A stretch of 64,000 nucleotides of DNA from an uncultured Eubacteriales bacterium (GTDB lineage: Bacteria; Bacillota; Clostridia; Oscillospirales; Acutalibacteraceae), in assembly GCA_934456435.1 (NCBI GenBank), contig CAKSHH010000001.1, positions 1-64,000 of the forward strand. Direction: 5' to 3'. Position numbers and translations under genes: made by a program. The stretch's first letter is position 1; the number at the start of each line of letters is the position of its first letter. Positions 53,645 through 61,843 of the stretch are shown here, in pieces. Under the pieces are notes generated by a model. It made no database searches. It was not told the DNA's origin and worked only from the letters and a program-made list of their open reading frames with translations.

Positions 53645-54280
53645 TCATGCCGTTTTATCTGTCGTGTGCAGAACGGGCGGCTGCGGATGTTCGGTAAGTA
53701 TGCTTTCGACGCTTGCTATGAGCATCGGTTTTATTTCGTTGATTTTGAACGGCGATTCAAACACCAGCGAATCGTAGCACACGGAGCCTACAAGGGTGAC
53801 AATAAGGTAAATTTTCTTCATTGTGATATCCTCGCCGTCTCCGCTTTCTATGTTTTCCTTTACAAGCTCGTCAAGCATTGATTTCAATTCATTGTCCTCA
53901 ATGGAATTGAAATAGCTCAGACAGTTTGAAAAGTTTTTACCCATCAGGGTTATGATTTCCTTGTGCTTTTCAAGGTAATCAACAATTCTTTCTGTGATGA
54001 AAAGCATCTGTTCGGTGAAGGTCATAACGCATTGAGTCTTTTTGATTTTCAGCTCCTCAAGAACGTATCTCAGCACCAGAGCACCTTTTCGGATAATTAT
54101 ACGGTTCATAAGATCGTGCTTATCCTTAAAGTAGAGATAAAAGGTTCCCTTGGCAATTCCTGCGCTTTTTACCACGTCGTCAATCGAGGTGTTGTTGACG
54201 CTTTTTTCAATAAAAAGCTCATAAGCGGCATCAAGAATATTGGTTCGCTTATTCTGTTGTTTTTCTGAAATTTTACTCAT
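53645..54280 (-). CDS. TetR family transcriptional regulator
   Basis: A 211-residue repressor. N-terminal helix-turn-helix (about 10-60): ILDAAYELFIEKSVNNTSIDDVVKSAG then GTFYLYFKDKHDL. The C-terminal ligand domain is not recognised. It heads the mmpL operon, and two copies of TGACT-N3-AGTCA-type palindrome cover the promoter, so it likely represses itself and the exporter until a ligand binds. Confidence 0.93.
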   Translation of the reverse strand: MSKISEKQQNKRTNILDAAYELFIEKSVNNTSIDDVVKSAGIAKGTFYLYFKDKHDLMNRIIIRKGALVLRYVLEELKIKKTQCVMTFTEQMLFITERIVDYLEKHKEIITLMGKNFSNCLSYFNSIEDNELKSMLDELVKENIESGDGEDITMKKIYLIVTLVGSVCYDSLVFESPFKINEIKPMLIASVESILTEHPQPPVLHTTDKTA

Positions 54281-54303
54281 TTTACATATCTCCGTAAATA
54301 AAA

Positions 54304-54362
54304 TGACTACCGGTCACTTTTTGCTTCGTTTATCATTATACGCAAAAATGACTGATAGTCAA
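54304..54362 (-). promoter_or_regulatory. tetR-mmpL promoter with double operator
   Basis: Minus strand TTGACT (54362-54357), 16-base spacer, TATAAT (54340-54335). Palindromes TGACTGATAGTCA (54349-54361, overlapping the -35) and TGACTACCGGTCA (54304-54316, after the start site), 45 bases centre to centre. This is a classic autorepressed TetR layout. Confidence 0.82.
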
Positions 54363-54396
54363 TATTTTTTTGAAAAGTTAATAATTTGTTAATATT

Positions 54397-54437
54397 TAAG
54401 TAAGGCGATACCGCGCAAATTGCGGTTTATTCCTTAA
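54397..54437. repeat. Dispersed palindromic-ended repeat, copy R4 (minimal, degenerate)
   Basis: TTAAGTAAGGCGATACCGCGC at the left and GCGGTTTATTCCTTAA at the right, nearly back to back. The right end holds the TAA stop of the TspO gene (minus strand). Weaker match than the other copies. Confidence 0.55.
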
Positions 54438-54913
54438 TTGAGAATATACACCGAAAGGTTGAGATATGCCGCGAATGTGAGCCATATAAGATAGGGTATC
54501 TGGAGCAGTCCCGCGGTTCGGTTTACGCGGTAAAACATGACCGTCATTGCGAGCGCGAGAGCCCATAGCAGGATAAGCCAGATAAAAGAGAAAAGATATG
54601 CGCTCAGGGAAAAGAAGAATATCGGCCACATAAAATTCATAGCGAGCTGAATCGCATATACGGCAAGCGGCTGTTTTGCTTCGCTCCCATCCTTTTCATA
54701 GACAAGGTAGGAGGAAATGCCCATGAGGACATAGAGAATTGTCCAGACAACGGGGAAAAGCCAGTTGGGAGGAGATAGAGGAGGCTTTACTGCCGTGTCG
54801 GAATAGTGGCTGAAGCCGCCGCCGACAATTAAGGATGAAATTCCGCCGACGGCAAGGGGGATTACTATTGCAATAATAAGCCGCTTAAAATTGATATTGG
54901 TTTTAATTGTCAA
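54434..54913 (-). CDS. TspO/MBR family membrane protein
   Basis: A 159-residue five-helix membrane protein. Start TTG 54913 behind AAAGGCGTGAT. Signature KPPLSPPNWLFPVVWTILY, and helix 3 LAMNFMWPIFFF. TspO proteins bind porphyrins and related molecules and help in stress control; function in Firmicutes is unsettled. Stop codon lies in repeat R4. Confidence 0.94.
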   Translation of the reverse strand: MTIKTNINFKRLIIAIVIPLAVGGISSLIVGGGFSHYSDTAVKPPLSPPNWLFPVVWTILYVLMGISSYLVYEKDGSEAKQPLAVYAIQLAMNFMWPIFFFSLSAYLFSFIWLILLWALALAMTVMFYRVNRTAGLLQIPYLIWLTFAAYLNLSVYILN

Positions 54914-55012
54914 AAAATCACGCCTTTCGTATAAGAGCATTTAGCGACCGGCCTCCGAAGGAGGCTGTAAGGTACACTTATATTATATACGAAAAGGCAT
55001 GATCTTTATTCG

Positions 55013-56290
55013 TTATTCTATTACGTTTTCGACTTCTCCGTCGTTTTTCATACTTTTATCGGCACGGAAAACGGTGAGGTGCCCCTTGACGGAGTCCTCA
55101 ATCGAGGTGCAGGAGACGGACATTTGATTGTCGCGCATATAGCGGACAAAATCCCTCGCCAGTTCAATGTCGCCGCCGCCGTGGGAGTCGTCCCTTACGC
55201 TGACATCGACAACACGGTCAAGATGCTCGCAGCCGGGACGCGGATCAATGAGCGATACGGTGAATTTGCCGTCCTCAAGAGTGCCGAAGATTTCGCCCTT
55301 TGTTCCGATTATGTGTATTTTGCGCTGCGGGATAGCCGCGCCGCCTATCATATTGTGGGTTCCGGTAGCCCCGCTCTTGAAACGAACGATAAGGCTTTGG
55401 TGATCAACGACATTGTTGTCGCTTTTGTAGGCGCAAACGCCGTAGGGACTTGTTTTTAACAGGTTTATCTTGTCCTCAATCGTTGCGTTTTCCTTGTCCT
55501 CAAGCTTGTCCCAAACATAGAAGGACCAGCGGTCGGGGTGGTCGATGTAGAGCCGCTTTGCAGAATAGAGGCAGGTGTCCGCCAGCGGACAGTCAACAAG
55601 ACAGCGCGTACCGCTTCCTTTGGGGGCGTTTTCGGGACGGAACTGCATCAGAGAGCCGAAGCTTGAAACCCTGGCAGGGGCATCGTCGCCCATCAGCCAC
55701 ATCATTATGTCAATGTCGTGACAGCATTTTGCAAGGAGCATTGTCGCGTGACATTGTTCCTCGTTACGCCACTTTCCGCGAATATGGCTGGTTGACATGT
55801 GATGGTAGCTGACGTGCTCAACCGTCTGAATGTTTACTACTTGTCCGATTTCGCCGTTGAGGAGCGTTTCTTTGATTGCACGGTAAAACGGCGCATATCT
55901 CAGCACAAAGCAAACCATTATTTTTCGGTTGTTTTCCCTTGCACACTCGACAAGCTCGTTCATCTCCTCCTCGTTGACGGCGAAGGGCTTTTCAAGCAGA
56001 ATATCGTAGCCTGCCCTTAGCAGGGGAAGAGAGGTCGAGACGTGAATGTGATCCATTGTTCCGTTGATCGCCGCGTCCGCAAATTTAGGCACGGCAACTA
56101 ACTCCGTAACATCGGCAAAACGGTGCTTCTGCGGAATATTAAAGTATTCGCCGATCTGATTGCGCCGAAACTCGTTCGGATCGGCGACTCCGACAATTTC
56201 AAGCATATCGGGATCGGTTTTTGCCAGCTCGGCGTATATCATTGAACGGTGGCCGCCGCCGACGATAACGGCTTTTAACGGTTTAGTCAT
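55013..56290 (-). CDS. Gfo/Idh/MocA family oxidoreductase
   Basis: A 425-residue NAD(P)-dependent sugar/inositol dehydrogenase type. Rossmann start AVIVGGGHRSMIYAEL, LLEKPFAVNEEEM with the family Lys, and YHHMSTSHIRGKW later. A Cys-rich loop (CLVDCPLADTC, about 230-240) is a feature of some subfamilies and might bind metal. Last of an operon with GPH symporter and phosphoesterase (1 base between stop and start). Probably oxidises a sugar or polyol brought in by the symporter. Confidence 0.93.
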   Translation of the reverse strand: MTKPLKAVIVGGGHRSMIYAELAKTDPDMLEIVGVADPNEFRRNQIGEYFNIPQKHRFADVTELVAVPKFADAAINGTMDHIHVSTSLPLLRAGYDILLEKPFAVNEEEMNELVECARENNRKIMVCFVLRYAPFYRAIKETLLNGEIGQVVNIQTVEHVSYHHMSTSHIRGKWRNEEQCHATMLLAKCCHDIDIMMWLMGDDAPARVSSFGSLMQFRPENAPKGSGTRCLVDCPLADTCLYSAKRLYIDHPDRWSFYVWDKLEDKENATIEDKINLLKTSPYGVCAYKSDNNVVDHQSLIVRFKSGATGTHNMIGGAAIPQRKIHIIGTKGEIFGTLEDGKFTVSLIDPRPGCEHLDRVVDVSVRDDSHGGGDIELARDFVRYMRDNQMSVSCTSIEDSVKGHLTVFRADKSMKNDGEVENVIE

Positions 56291-56291
56291 T

Positions 56292-57860
56292 TTAATTACC
56301 TCGGATCTTTTTGTAGAATATTATTTCATTTATGCCGAAACCGATTGCGAGCAGGACGGCGGCAACAGGAATAATCGGCAGAAGAATTATCAAAGCGATA
56401 ATCAGCACGGCAAGAACGGCAGGACCCTTTTTGCTTTCGCTGACCGTTTCCTCAAATTTGTTATTACAGATCGTGTTTATTGCTTTCCTATCCGCACGGT
56501 AGGGCAGGTCGGCGTCGCGGTCGTCAATGCCGCTGTTGTAGAGCAGGGGAAGAATAAATTTTCTCAGCCTGAACTTAATATGAAGCAGGGCAAGAACGCT
56601 GTCGATTATGCTGACAAGACCCATTGTGACCTTGTACTCGGCGGTGTCGGGCGTGTAGGGCGCGTTGCCGGAATAAAGATGAAGAACGAGCTGGCGTATG
56701 AAATCAAAAATTCGCTTGTCCTTGACTGCGGAAAGGTCGGAGCTGTTCGTCTCGCTTTTTACCCACCTTGCAGCAGTTCCCATACGCATATTTTTAATCA
56801 GCCTTGCAAAGGGCTTCACAAGCCAGCCGATACGGTACGAAACGTTCGGGTGTATGCTCATTGAATCGACACATTCCGCGAATGTACCGATGTCGGTTGC
56901 CGCCGCTTCAAGCGTGTTGTCAATCATACCGAGGAACTTGTTTTCAAGGTAGTCCGGCAGATTGTCTATTCCGCTTACGGGTTCGTCGGTTCTGACGCTT
57001 GCAATATGGACATTGTCGCCGCAGATTCTGACGGTGCGGTAATATCCGGGATAGCCGGCAAGGGCGGAGGTTGAAATATCGTAAAACGGGTTGCCTTTTT
57101 CGGAAAAAGCGAATGAAATGTCGTGAATGTGGGAATGACCCGTAAAGACAAGGCTTATTCCGAGGTCAGCGAGAAAATTCCTCGTTTCCTCATAATCTCC
57201 CATCATATCGTTTTTGCCGATGAGCGAATATATCGGACAGGGGGATATGAGCGGATGGTGCGTGAAAGCGATAACGCGTTTGCCGCATATTTTTGCCGCT
57301 TCGGCAATACTTTTTATCCAGTCCTTATGTTCGTCGGAATAGCCGCTTCTGCCGTTTCCGTTTTTGTCTGAATTGAGGGCGAGCAGAATATAGTTTTTAT
57401 CAAGCTCAACGGCATACGACATTTCATAGCTTGAAAAAGCCTCGTCGGGACCGAAGCTATGATACATTTTCAAAAGCTCGTCACGCTTTGCCGACGGTAT
57501 TTCGGTCTTTACATCGCCGAGATAACAGCCTGTTTTTCCGTTGTCTTGATAGTCGTGAGTCGATGTGATTGCAAAAACGCGTTTGCCGCACCGCTTCAGC
57601 GCGTAAAGAAGCTCGATAAATTCGATATGGCTGTCATAGTCACCGTCGCATGTTGCGTCGCCGCAGAAGATAATGTTTTCACATTTGCTTTTTGCAATCT
57701 GTGCAAATGCCGCGGAAATTATTGCGGGACTGTCCTTTACGGCTTTCTGATTGGTCGCGTCATACCTCTTGTAAGCAGGAGTGTCGATTCCGAGCTTGCT
57801 TGAATAGTAATGGGCGTCGGTAATCACCGTAAAGTCAATCGGGTATTCAAAGTTTGTCAT
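56292..57860 (-). CDS. Membrane-associated calcineurin-like phosphoesterase
   Basis: A 522-residue protein. N-terminal metallophosphoesterase: TVITDAHYYS (Asp15, His17), FCGDATCDGD, STHDY in place of GNHD, FTHHPL, GHSHIHD. Residues 310-480 are helical; the C-terminus has two membrane helices (about 478-515), so the enzyme is bound by its tail. The operon joins it to a GPH symporter and an oxidoreductase, much as another phosphoesterase is joined to a symporter at 43717-48986. Confidence 0.85.
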   Translation of the reverse strand: MTNFEYPIDFTVITDAHYYSSKLGIDTPAYKRYDATNQKAVKDSPAIISAAFAQIAKSKCENIIFCGDATCDGDYDSHIEFIELLYALKRCGKRVFAITSTHDYQDNGKTGCYLGDVKTEIPSAKRDELLKMYHSFGPDEAFSSYEMSYAVELDKNYILLALNSDKNGNGRSGYSDEHKDWIKSIAEAAKICGKRVIAFTHHPLISPCPIYSLIGKNDMMGDYEETRNFLADLGISLVFTGHSHIHDISFAFSEKGNPFYDISTSALAGYPGYYRTVRICGDNVHIASVRTDEPVSGIDNLPDYLENKFLGMIDNTLEAAATDIGTFAECVDSMSIHPNVSYRIGWLVKPFARLIKNMRMGTAARWVKSETNSSDLSAVKDKRIFDFIRQLVLHLYSGNAPYTPDTAEYKVTMGLVSIIDSVLALLHIKFRLRKFILPLLYNSGIDDRDADLPYRADRKAINTICNNKFEETVSESKKGPAVLAVLIIALIILLPIIPVAAVLLAIGFGINEIIFYKKIRGN

Positions 57861-57876
57861 AGAAATTCTCCTGTTA

Positions 57877-59364
57877 TCAGTCGTCCGAATTAACTACTCC
57901 GCGCCGCTCAATGAGTTCAAGCGAGATCTTTTCTTTCTTCTTTGCGTTGAGGTCATAGAAAAGCATAGGAACTATCTGGAGTACGACGAAGCAGGCGGGG
58001 ATAATCGTGTAAATAATAAGGAAACGCGTAAGTGTGTCGTCGCTCTGAGCCGCGTATGCGACAGCCGCATCCGAAGAGGGAATGTAACCCGACCATTTAA
58101 AAACAAGATATGTACCCAATGAGGTGGTAAACGCGGAAGCAATCTTTGAGAAAAGTCCGTAGCCTGCGTAGCAGAGACCCTCCTGACGCTTGCCTGTTTT
58201 CAGTTCTATTTCGTCGACGCAGTCGGCAATCATAACGTTCGGGGTGAGATTTGTGTTTCCGTTCTGAAGTCCGACAAGGAAGTTTATTATAAGGAAAGGA
58301 ATGATAAGCTCCTTGCGGAAGCCGATAATCATTGATACTGCGAACAACAGTACAAACGAAGCCGCACCGTAAGCGCTGCAAGCGATAAAGGTGTTCTTGG
58401 TGCCGATGGTTTTGATGAGCTTTTTGACAACAAGCATACTGACCGCCGTTCCGATTCCCATCGGCAGAAGAAGCGCCAGCTTTAGACCCTTATCACCCAA
58501 AAGATAAATGGCTATGTAAAGGCTTGCCGCGCCGTAAACGCCTCTGCCGAAACCTGCAAGCTTGGCAAGCGATACCATAAGCAGATTCTTGTTTGTGAAA
58601 ACAAACTTCAGGCTCTGTCCGAGATTTACTTTCTCGGTTGTGTAGGGGACACGTTCCTTGGTGTTCTTGAGCATTATTGCAAGGAAAAGCATACAGCCCA
58701 GCACGCAAACCGCCGTTGAAATTTGCAGGTCAAGACCCTTGCCCTCGGCAATCTTGAATCCATCCTTGCCCATTACGGCTTTCATTATCAGACCGACAAC
58801 GATGAGAACCACCATACCGCCCGACTGTCCTATTGAGCGCATGATTCCGGCGATGGAAATGGCGTCGCTTCTTTCGTCGGGATTGGGGGTGCAGACCGCG
58901 CCGAAGCAGTTGGCAGGGCTTTCAACGCAGACAAGCAGGATTACATAAGCGCAGTAGACGGCAAACATCCACACCGTTGCCGCAATGAAATTCGATGTTT
59001 TCGGAGCGAGGAAAACGAGCATCGAAATCACTCCGAGCGGCAGAACTCCGTAGAGAAGCCACGGGTGTATTTTGCCGCGCTTCGATTTTGTCTTGTCAAC
59101 AAGGAAGCCTATGATAATTTCAGCCGCCGCGCCGACAAAGCCCGCAACGAGGAAAACCGTTGAGATAAGGGTCGCAAGCGCGTCGGAGCCGAAGCTCTGA
59201 GTCTTGAACGCGAAGTCGGCAAAGTATGTTTTGGCATATTCGGGTACCCAGCCGGAGAGCAGAGCAATTCCGAAAAGTCCGATTCCGTAGGAGAGCGCTT
59301 CGGTCGGCAGATTAAATTTTTTGGAGCCGAAACGGAGCTCTTTGGTCTTTAAATATTTTTTCAT
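57877..59364 (-). CDS. GPH family sugar:cation symporter (second)
   Basis: A 495-residue 12-helix transporter; start ATG 59364 behind GGGAGG (an upstream in-frame start lacks an SD). Signature DKTKSKRGKIHPWLLYG in loop 2-3 and DCVDEIELKTGKRQEG in loop 8-9. Heads the operon with phosphoesterase and oxidoreductase. Distinct in sequence from the rhaA-linked GPH protein; cargo unknown. Confidence 0.92.
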   Translation of the reverse strand: MKKYLKTKELRFGSKKFNLPTEALSYGIGLFGIALLSGWVPEYAKTYFADFAFKTQSFGSDALATLISTVFLVAGFVGAAAEIIIGFLVDKTKSKRGKIHPWLLYGVLPLGVISMLVFLAPKTSNFIAATVWMFAVYCAYVILLVCVESPANCFGAVCTPNPDERSDAISIAGIMRSIGQSGGMVVLIVVGLIMKAVMGKDGFKIAEGKGLDLQISTAVCVLGCMLFLAIMLKNTKERVPYTTEKVNLGQSLKFVFTNKNLLMVSLAKLAGFGRGVYGAASLYIAIYLLGDKGLKLALLLPMGIGTAVSMLVVKKLIKTIGTKNTFIACSAYGAASFVLLFAVSMIIGFRKELIIPFLIINFLVGLQNGNTNLTPNVMIADCVDEIELKTGKRQEGLCYAGYGLFSKIASAFTTSLGTYLVFKWSGYIPSSDAAVAYAAQSDDTLTRFLIIYTIIPACFVVLQIVPMLFYDLNAKKKEKISLELIERRGVVNSDD

Positions 59365-59455
59365 ACGGTGTTCCTCCCTGTCGGATAACCGCCGAAAGCG
59401 GTCGTCGGCGTATTCAAAAATCATCAGAACGGATTTTATTGTATATATTACATAT

Positions 59456-59484
59456 AATTTACCATAATACGACGTTGATTTCAA
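59456..59484 (-). promoter_or_regulatory. Promoter of the second GPH operon
   Basis: Minus strand TTGAAA (59484-59479), 17-base spacer, TAAATT (59461-59456). Confidence 0.55.
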
Positions 59485-59502
59485 TAAAAATATTTAAAAA
59501 AG

Positions 59503-59672
59503 ATTAAAGCAATACCGCACAAATCGAAGCACACGCCTTGCTTGAATATGTTTCCGTAGTGCTGCACAAAAATTCATTGACTTGCGTCAGCAAGCCTACC
59601 AAATTTTTGTACAATCTTACGAAAAATCTTGCTGCGCAATCCGCATACCTCAATTATGCTGTGTTGCCTTAA
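59503..59672. repeat. Dispersed palindromic-ended repeat, copy R5 (longest)
   Basis: Left end GATTAAAGCAATACCGCACA, right end ATGCTGTGTTGCCTTAAG; both flanked by TTAA. Interior shares CACGCCTTGCTTGAAT and AAAATCTTGCTGCGCAAT with R3 and R6 and adds a segment with its own imperfect inverted repeat. It fills the gap between two divergent promoters; it is the only copy not at a gene end. The gap 59365-59754 otherwise holds the two promoters. Confidence 0.8.
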
Positions 59673-59695
59673 GTTCAACATTTACCGCCAGATGT

Positions 59696-59723
59696 TTGAC
59701 ACGCGGCAAATTTATGATATAAT
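59696..59723 (+). promoter_or_regulatory. Sigma-A promoter of nadE
   Basis: TTGACA (59696-59701), 16-base spacer, TATAAT (59718-59723), TGA before it. Confidence 0.85.
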
Positions 59724-59754
59724 AACTGTGTATAAAAACAGTAAGGTGATAAAT

Positions 59755-61701
59755 ATGTTTGAGTTTATCAGATTGGCTTGTGCTGTACCCGATGTTGAAG
59801 TCGGCAGTACTATCCGCAATACAGAAGAAATAATTAAATATATTGAGCTCAACAAGGATGCGGACGTTATTGTGTTCCCTGAGCTGAGCGTTACGGGCTA
59901 TACCTGTGCAGATCTCTTTTTTCAAAAAACTTTGCTTGACGGCGCCAAGGACGGCCTGAAGAAAATCGCCGAATGTACAGCCGAATGTGATTCGGTTGTC
60001 GCTGTCGGTGCGCCCGTTTCAATCGACGGTCAGCTTTATAACTGCGCTGTCGTGATGTCAAAAGGAAAGGCAGACGGTGTCGCTGTTAAAACATTTATAC
60101 CGACCTACAACGAATATTATGAAAAGCGTTGGTTCGGTTCGGCGGCAGATCTCAAAAGCGCTTCGATCCGCGCGGATGAGCTCGGCTTGGATGGGGACTA
60201 TGAGATACCCGTCGGAAACAACCTTGTTTTCGATTATAACGGAGTGAAGCTCGGAGTTGAACTCTGTGAGGATCTTTGGGCACCGCTCCCTCCGTCAACA
60301 CTTCTCACGCTTGCCGGAGCTGAGGTTATACTCAATCTTTCCGCCTCAAACGAGACAACAATGAAAAGAAAATACCGTACTGAGCTTGTTTCTCAGCAGT
60401 CGGCGAGAAGCCTTTGCGTTTATGCTTATGCGAGTGCAGGTATGACGGAATCGACGACCGATCTTATCTTTTCGGGTCATTCTCTCATCTGCGAAAACGG
60501 TGCCGTTGTTATGCAAAACGACAAGCTCATTGACGGCGGATATTGCATAAAGCACGATGTGGATCTCGGAAAAATCCGTGCCGACAGAGCGGAAAACAAA
60601 ACGTTCGGCGATTCAGCCGCGCTCTATCTTGACGGCAGGGATTTTATAAAGATAAAAAAGGATTTGAACCTTGCAAGCGACGGCAAGCTGTACGAGGTCA
60701 ATAAGCTTCCGTTTGTCCCGTCCTCAAAGAGGGACAGAATCGAACGCTGTATGGACATATTCCGTATGCAGGTTGCGGGACTGAAAAAGAGAGCGACCAA
60801 AGCCGGGAACAAAATGGTTCTCGGTGTTTCGGGCGGACTTGATTCGACGCTTGCGCTCCTTGTCTGTGTTGAAGCCGCGCGTCAGCTCGGCAGGAATCCG
60901 GAGGATGTTATCGCAATAACTCTCCCGTGCTTCGGCACGACTAAGCGCACACACTCCAACGCGTGGGAGCTTATGAAAACGCTCGGAGTGAAAGCTCTTG
61001 AAATCGACATTAAAGAAGCTTGCACTCTGCATTGCAGCGATATAGGTCACCCGATAGATAAATTTGACGTGACCTACGAGAACATTCAGGCGCGTGAACG
61101 CACGCAGGTTTTGATGGATTACGCCTGCAAGGAGGGCGGATTTGTTGTCGGAACGGGAGACCTGAGCGAGCTTGCGCTCGGCTGGTGCACATACAATGCC
61201 GACCATATAAGTATGTACGGTGTCAACTGCGGAGTTCCGAAAACTTTGGTTCGCTGGATGATATCGGCGCTTATTGACTACAACGTTTTTCCCGACAGCA
61301 CGGAGGTTCTCAAGGACATTATCGACACTCCGATAAGTCCCGAACTTTTGCCGCCTGACGAGAACGGAAATATTCAACAGGAGACCGAAGAGATTATAGG
61401 ACCTTATGCGCTCCACGATTTCTTCCTCTATTATCTGCTCAGATTCGGTTTTTCTCCGTCAAAGATTTTCTTCCTTGCATCGGAAGCATTCAGGGAGGAT
61501 TTTGACAAGGAAACGATACTTAAATGGCTTCAGGTTTTCTATAAAAGGTTTTTCACCCAGCAGTTTAAACGAAGCTGTCTGCCCGACGGCGTGAAGATAG
61601 GCAGTGTGTGCCTGTCGCCGAGAGGGGATTGGAGAATGCCGAGCGACGCTTCATACAAACTGTGGCTTGATGAAATTAAGGCAATACCGAACAAATTGTG
61701 A
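59755..61701 (+). CDS. nadE: Glutamine-hydrolysing NAD+ synthetase
   Basis: A 648-residue two-domain enzyme for the last step of NAD synthesis. N-terminal nitrilase-like glutaminase with triad Glu43 (PELSVTGY), Lys112 and Cys171 (GVELCEDLW); C-terminal synthetase with GVSGGLDSTLAL (pyrophosphate loop). Start ATG 59755 behind AAGGTGAT. The last residues (AIPNKL) and stop are encoded by repeat R6, so the native C-terminus has apparently been exchanged for repeat sequence. Confidence 0.95.
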   Translation: MFEFIRLACAVPDVEVGSTIRNTEEIIKYIELNKDADVIVFPELSVTGYTCADLFFQKTLLDGAKDGLKKIAECTAECDSVVAVGAPVSIDGQLYNCAVVMSKGKADGVAVKTFIPTYNEYYEKRWFGSAADLKSASIRADELGLDGDYEIPVGNNLVFDYNGVKLGVELCEDLWAPLPPSTLLTLAGAEVILNLSASNETTMKRKYRTELVSQQSARSLCVYAYASAGMTESTTDLIFSGHSLICENGAVVMQNDKLIDGGYCIKHDVDLGKIRADRAENKTFGDSAALYLDGRDFIKIKKDLNLASDGKLYEVNKLPFVPSSKRDRIERCMDIFRMQVAGLKKRATKAGNKMVLGVSGGLDSTLALLVCVEAARQLGRNPEDVIAITLPCFGTTKRTHSNAWELMKTLGVKALEIDIKEACTLHCSDIGHPIDKFDVTYENIQARERTQVLMDYACKEGGFVVGTGDLSELALGWCTYNADHISMYGVNCGVPKTLVRWMISALIDYNVFPDSTEVLKDIIDTPISPELLPPDENGNIQQETEEIIGPYALHDFFLYYLLRFGFSPSKIFFLASEAFREDFDKETILKWLQVFYKRFFTQQFKRSCLPDGVKIGSVCLSPRGDWRMPSDASYKLWLDEIKAIPNKL

Positions 61702-61823
61702 TGTACGCCTTGCTCGGTAACGACTGGGTTAATCAGTAATTGCCCTTGAATTTCTTTACCACGATGTACCAAAAAAATTTTACTGTGCAATTCACGCTCC
61801 TTAATTGTGCGGTATTGCATAAA
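61676..61823. repeat. Dispersed palindromic-ended repeat, copy R6
   Basis: Left end TTAAGGCAATACCGAACAAA, right end TTAATTGTGCGGTATTGCAT; about 138 bases between arms inclusive. Interior has GTACGCCTTGCTCG and TTTACTGTGCAATTC like R3 and R5. The left arm encodes the final residues and TGA stop of nadE. Confidence 0.85.
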
Positions 61824-61843
61824 AAATCGGGATCAAATAAAAA

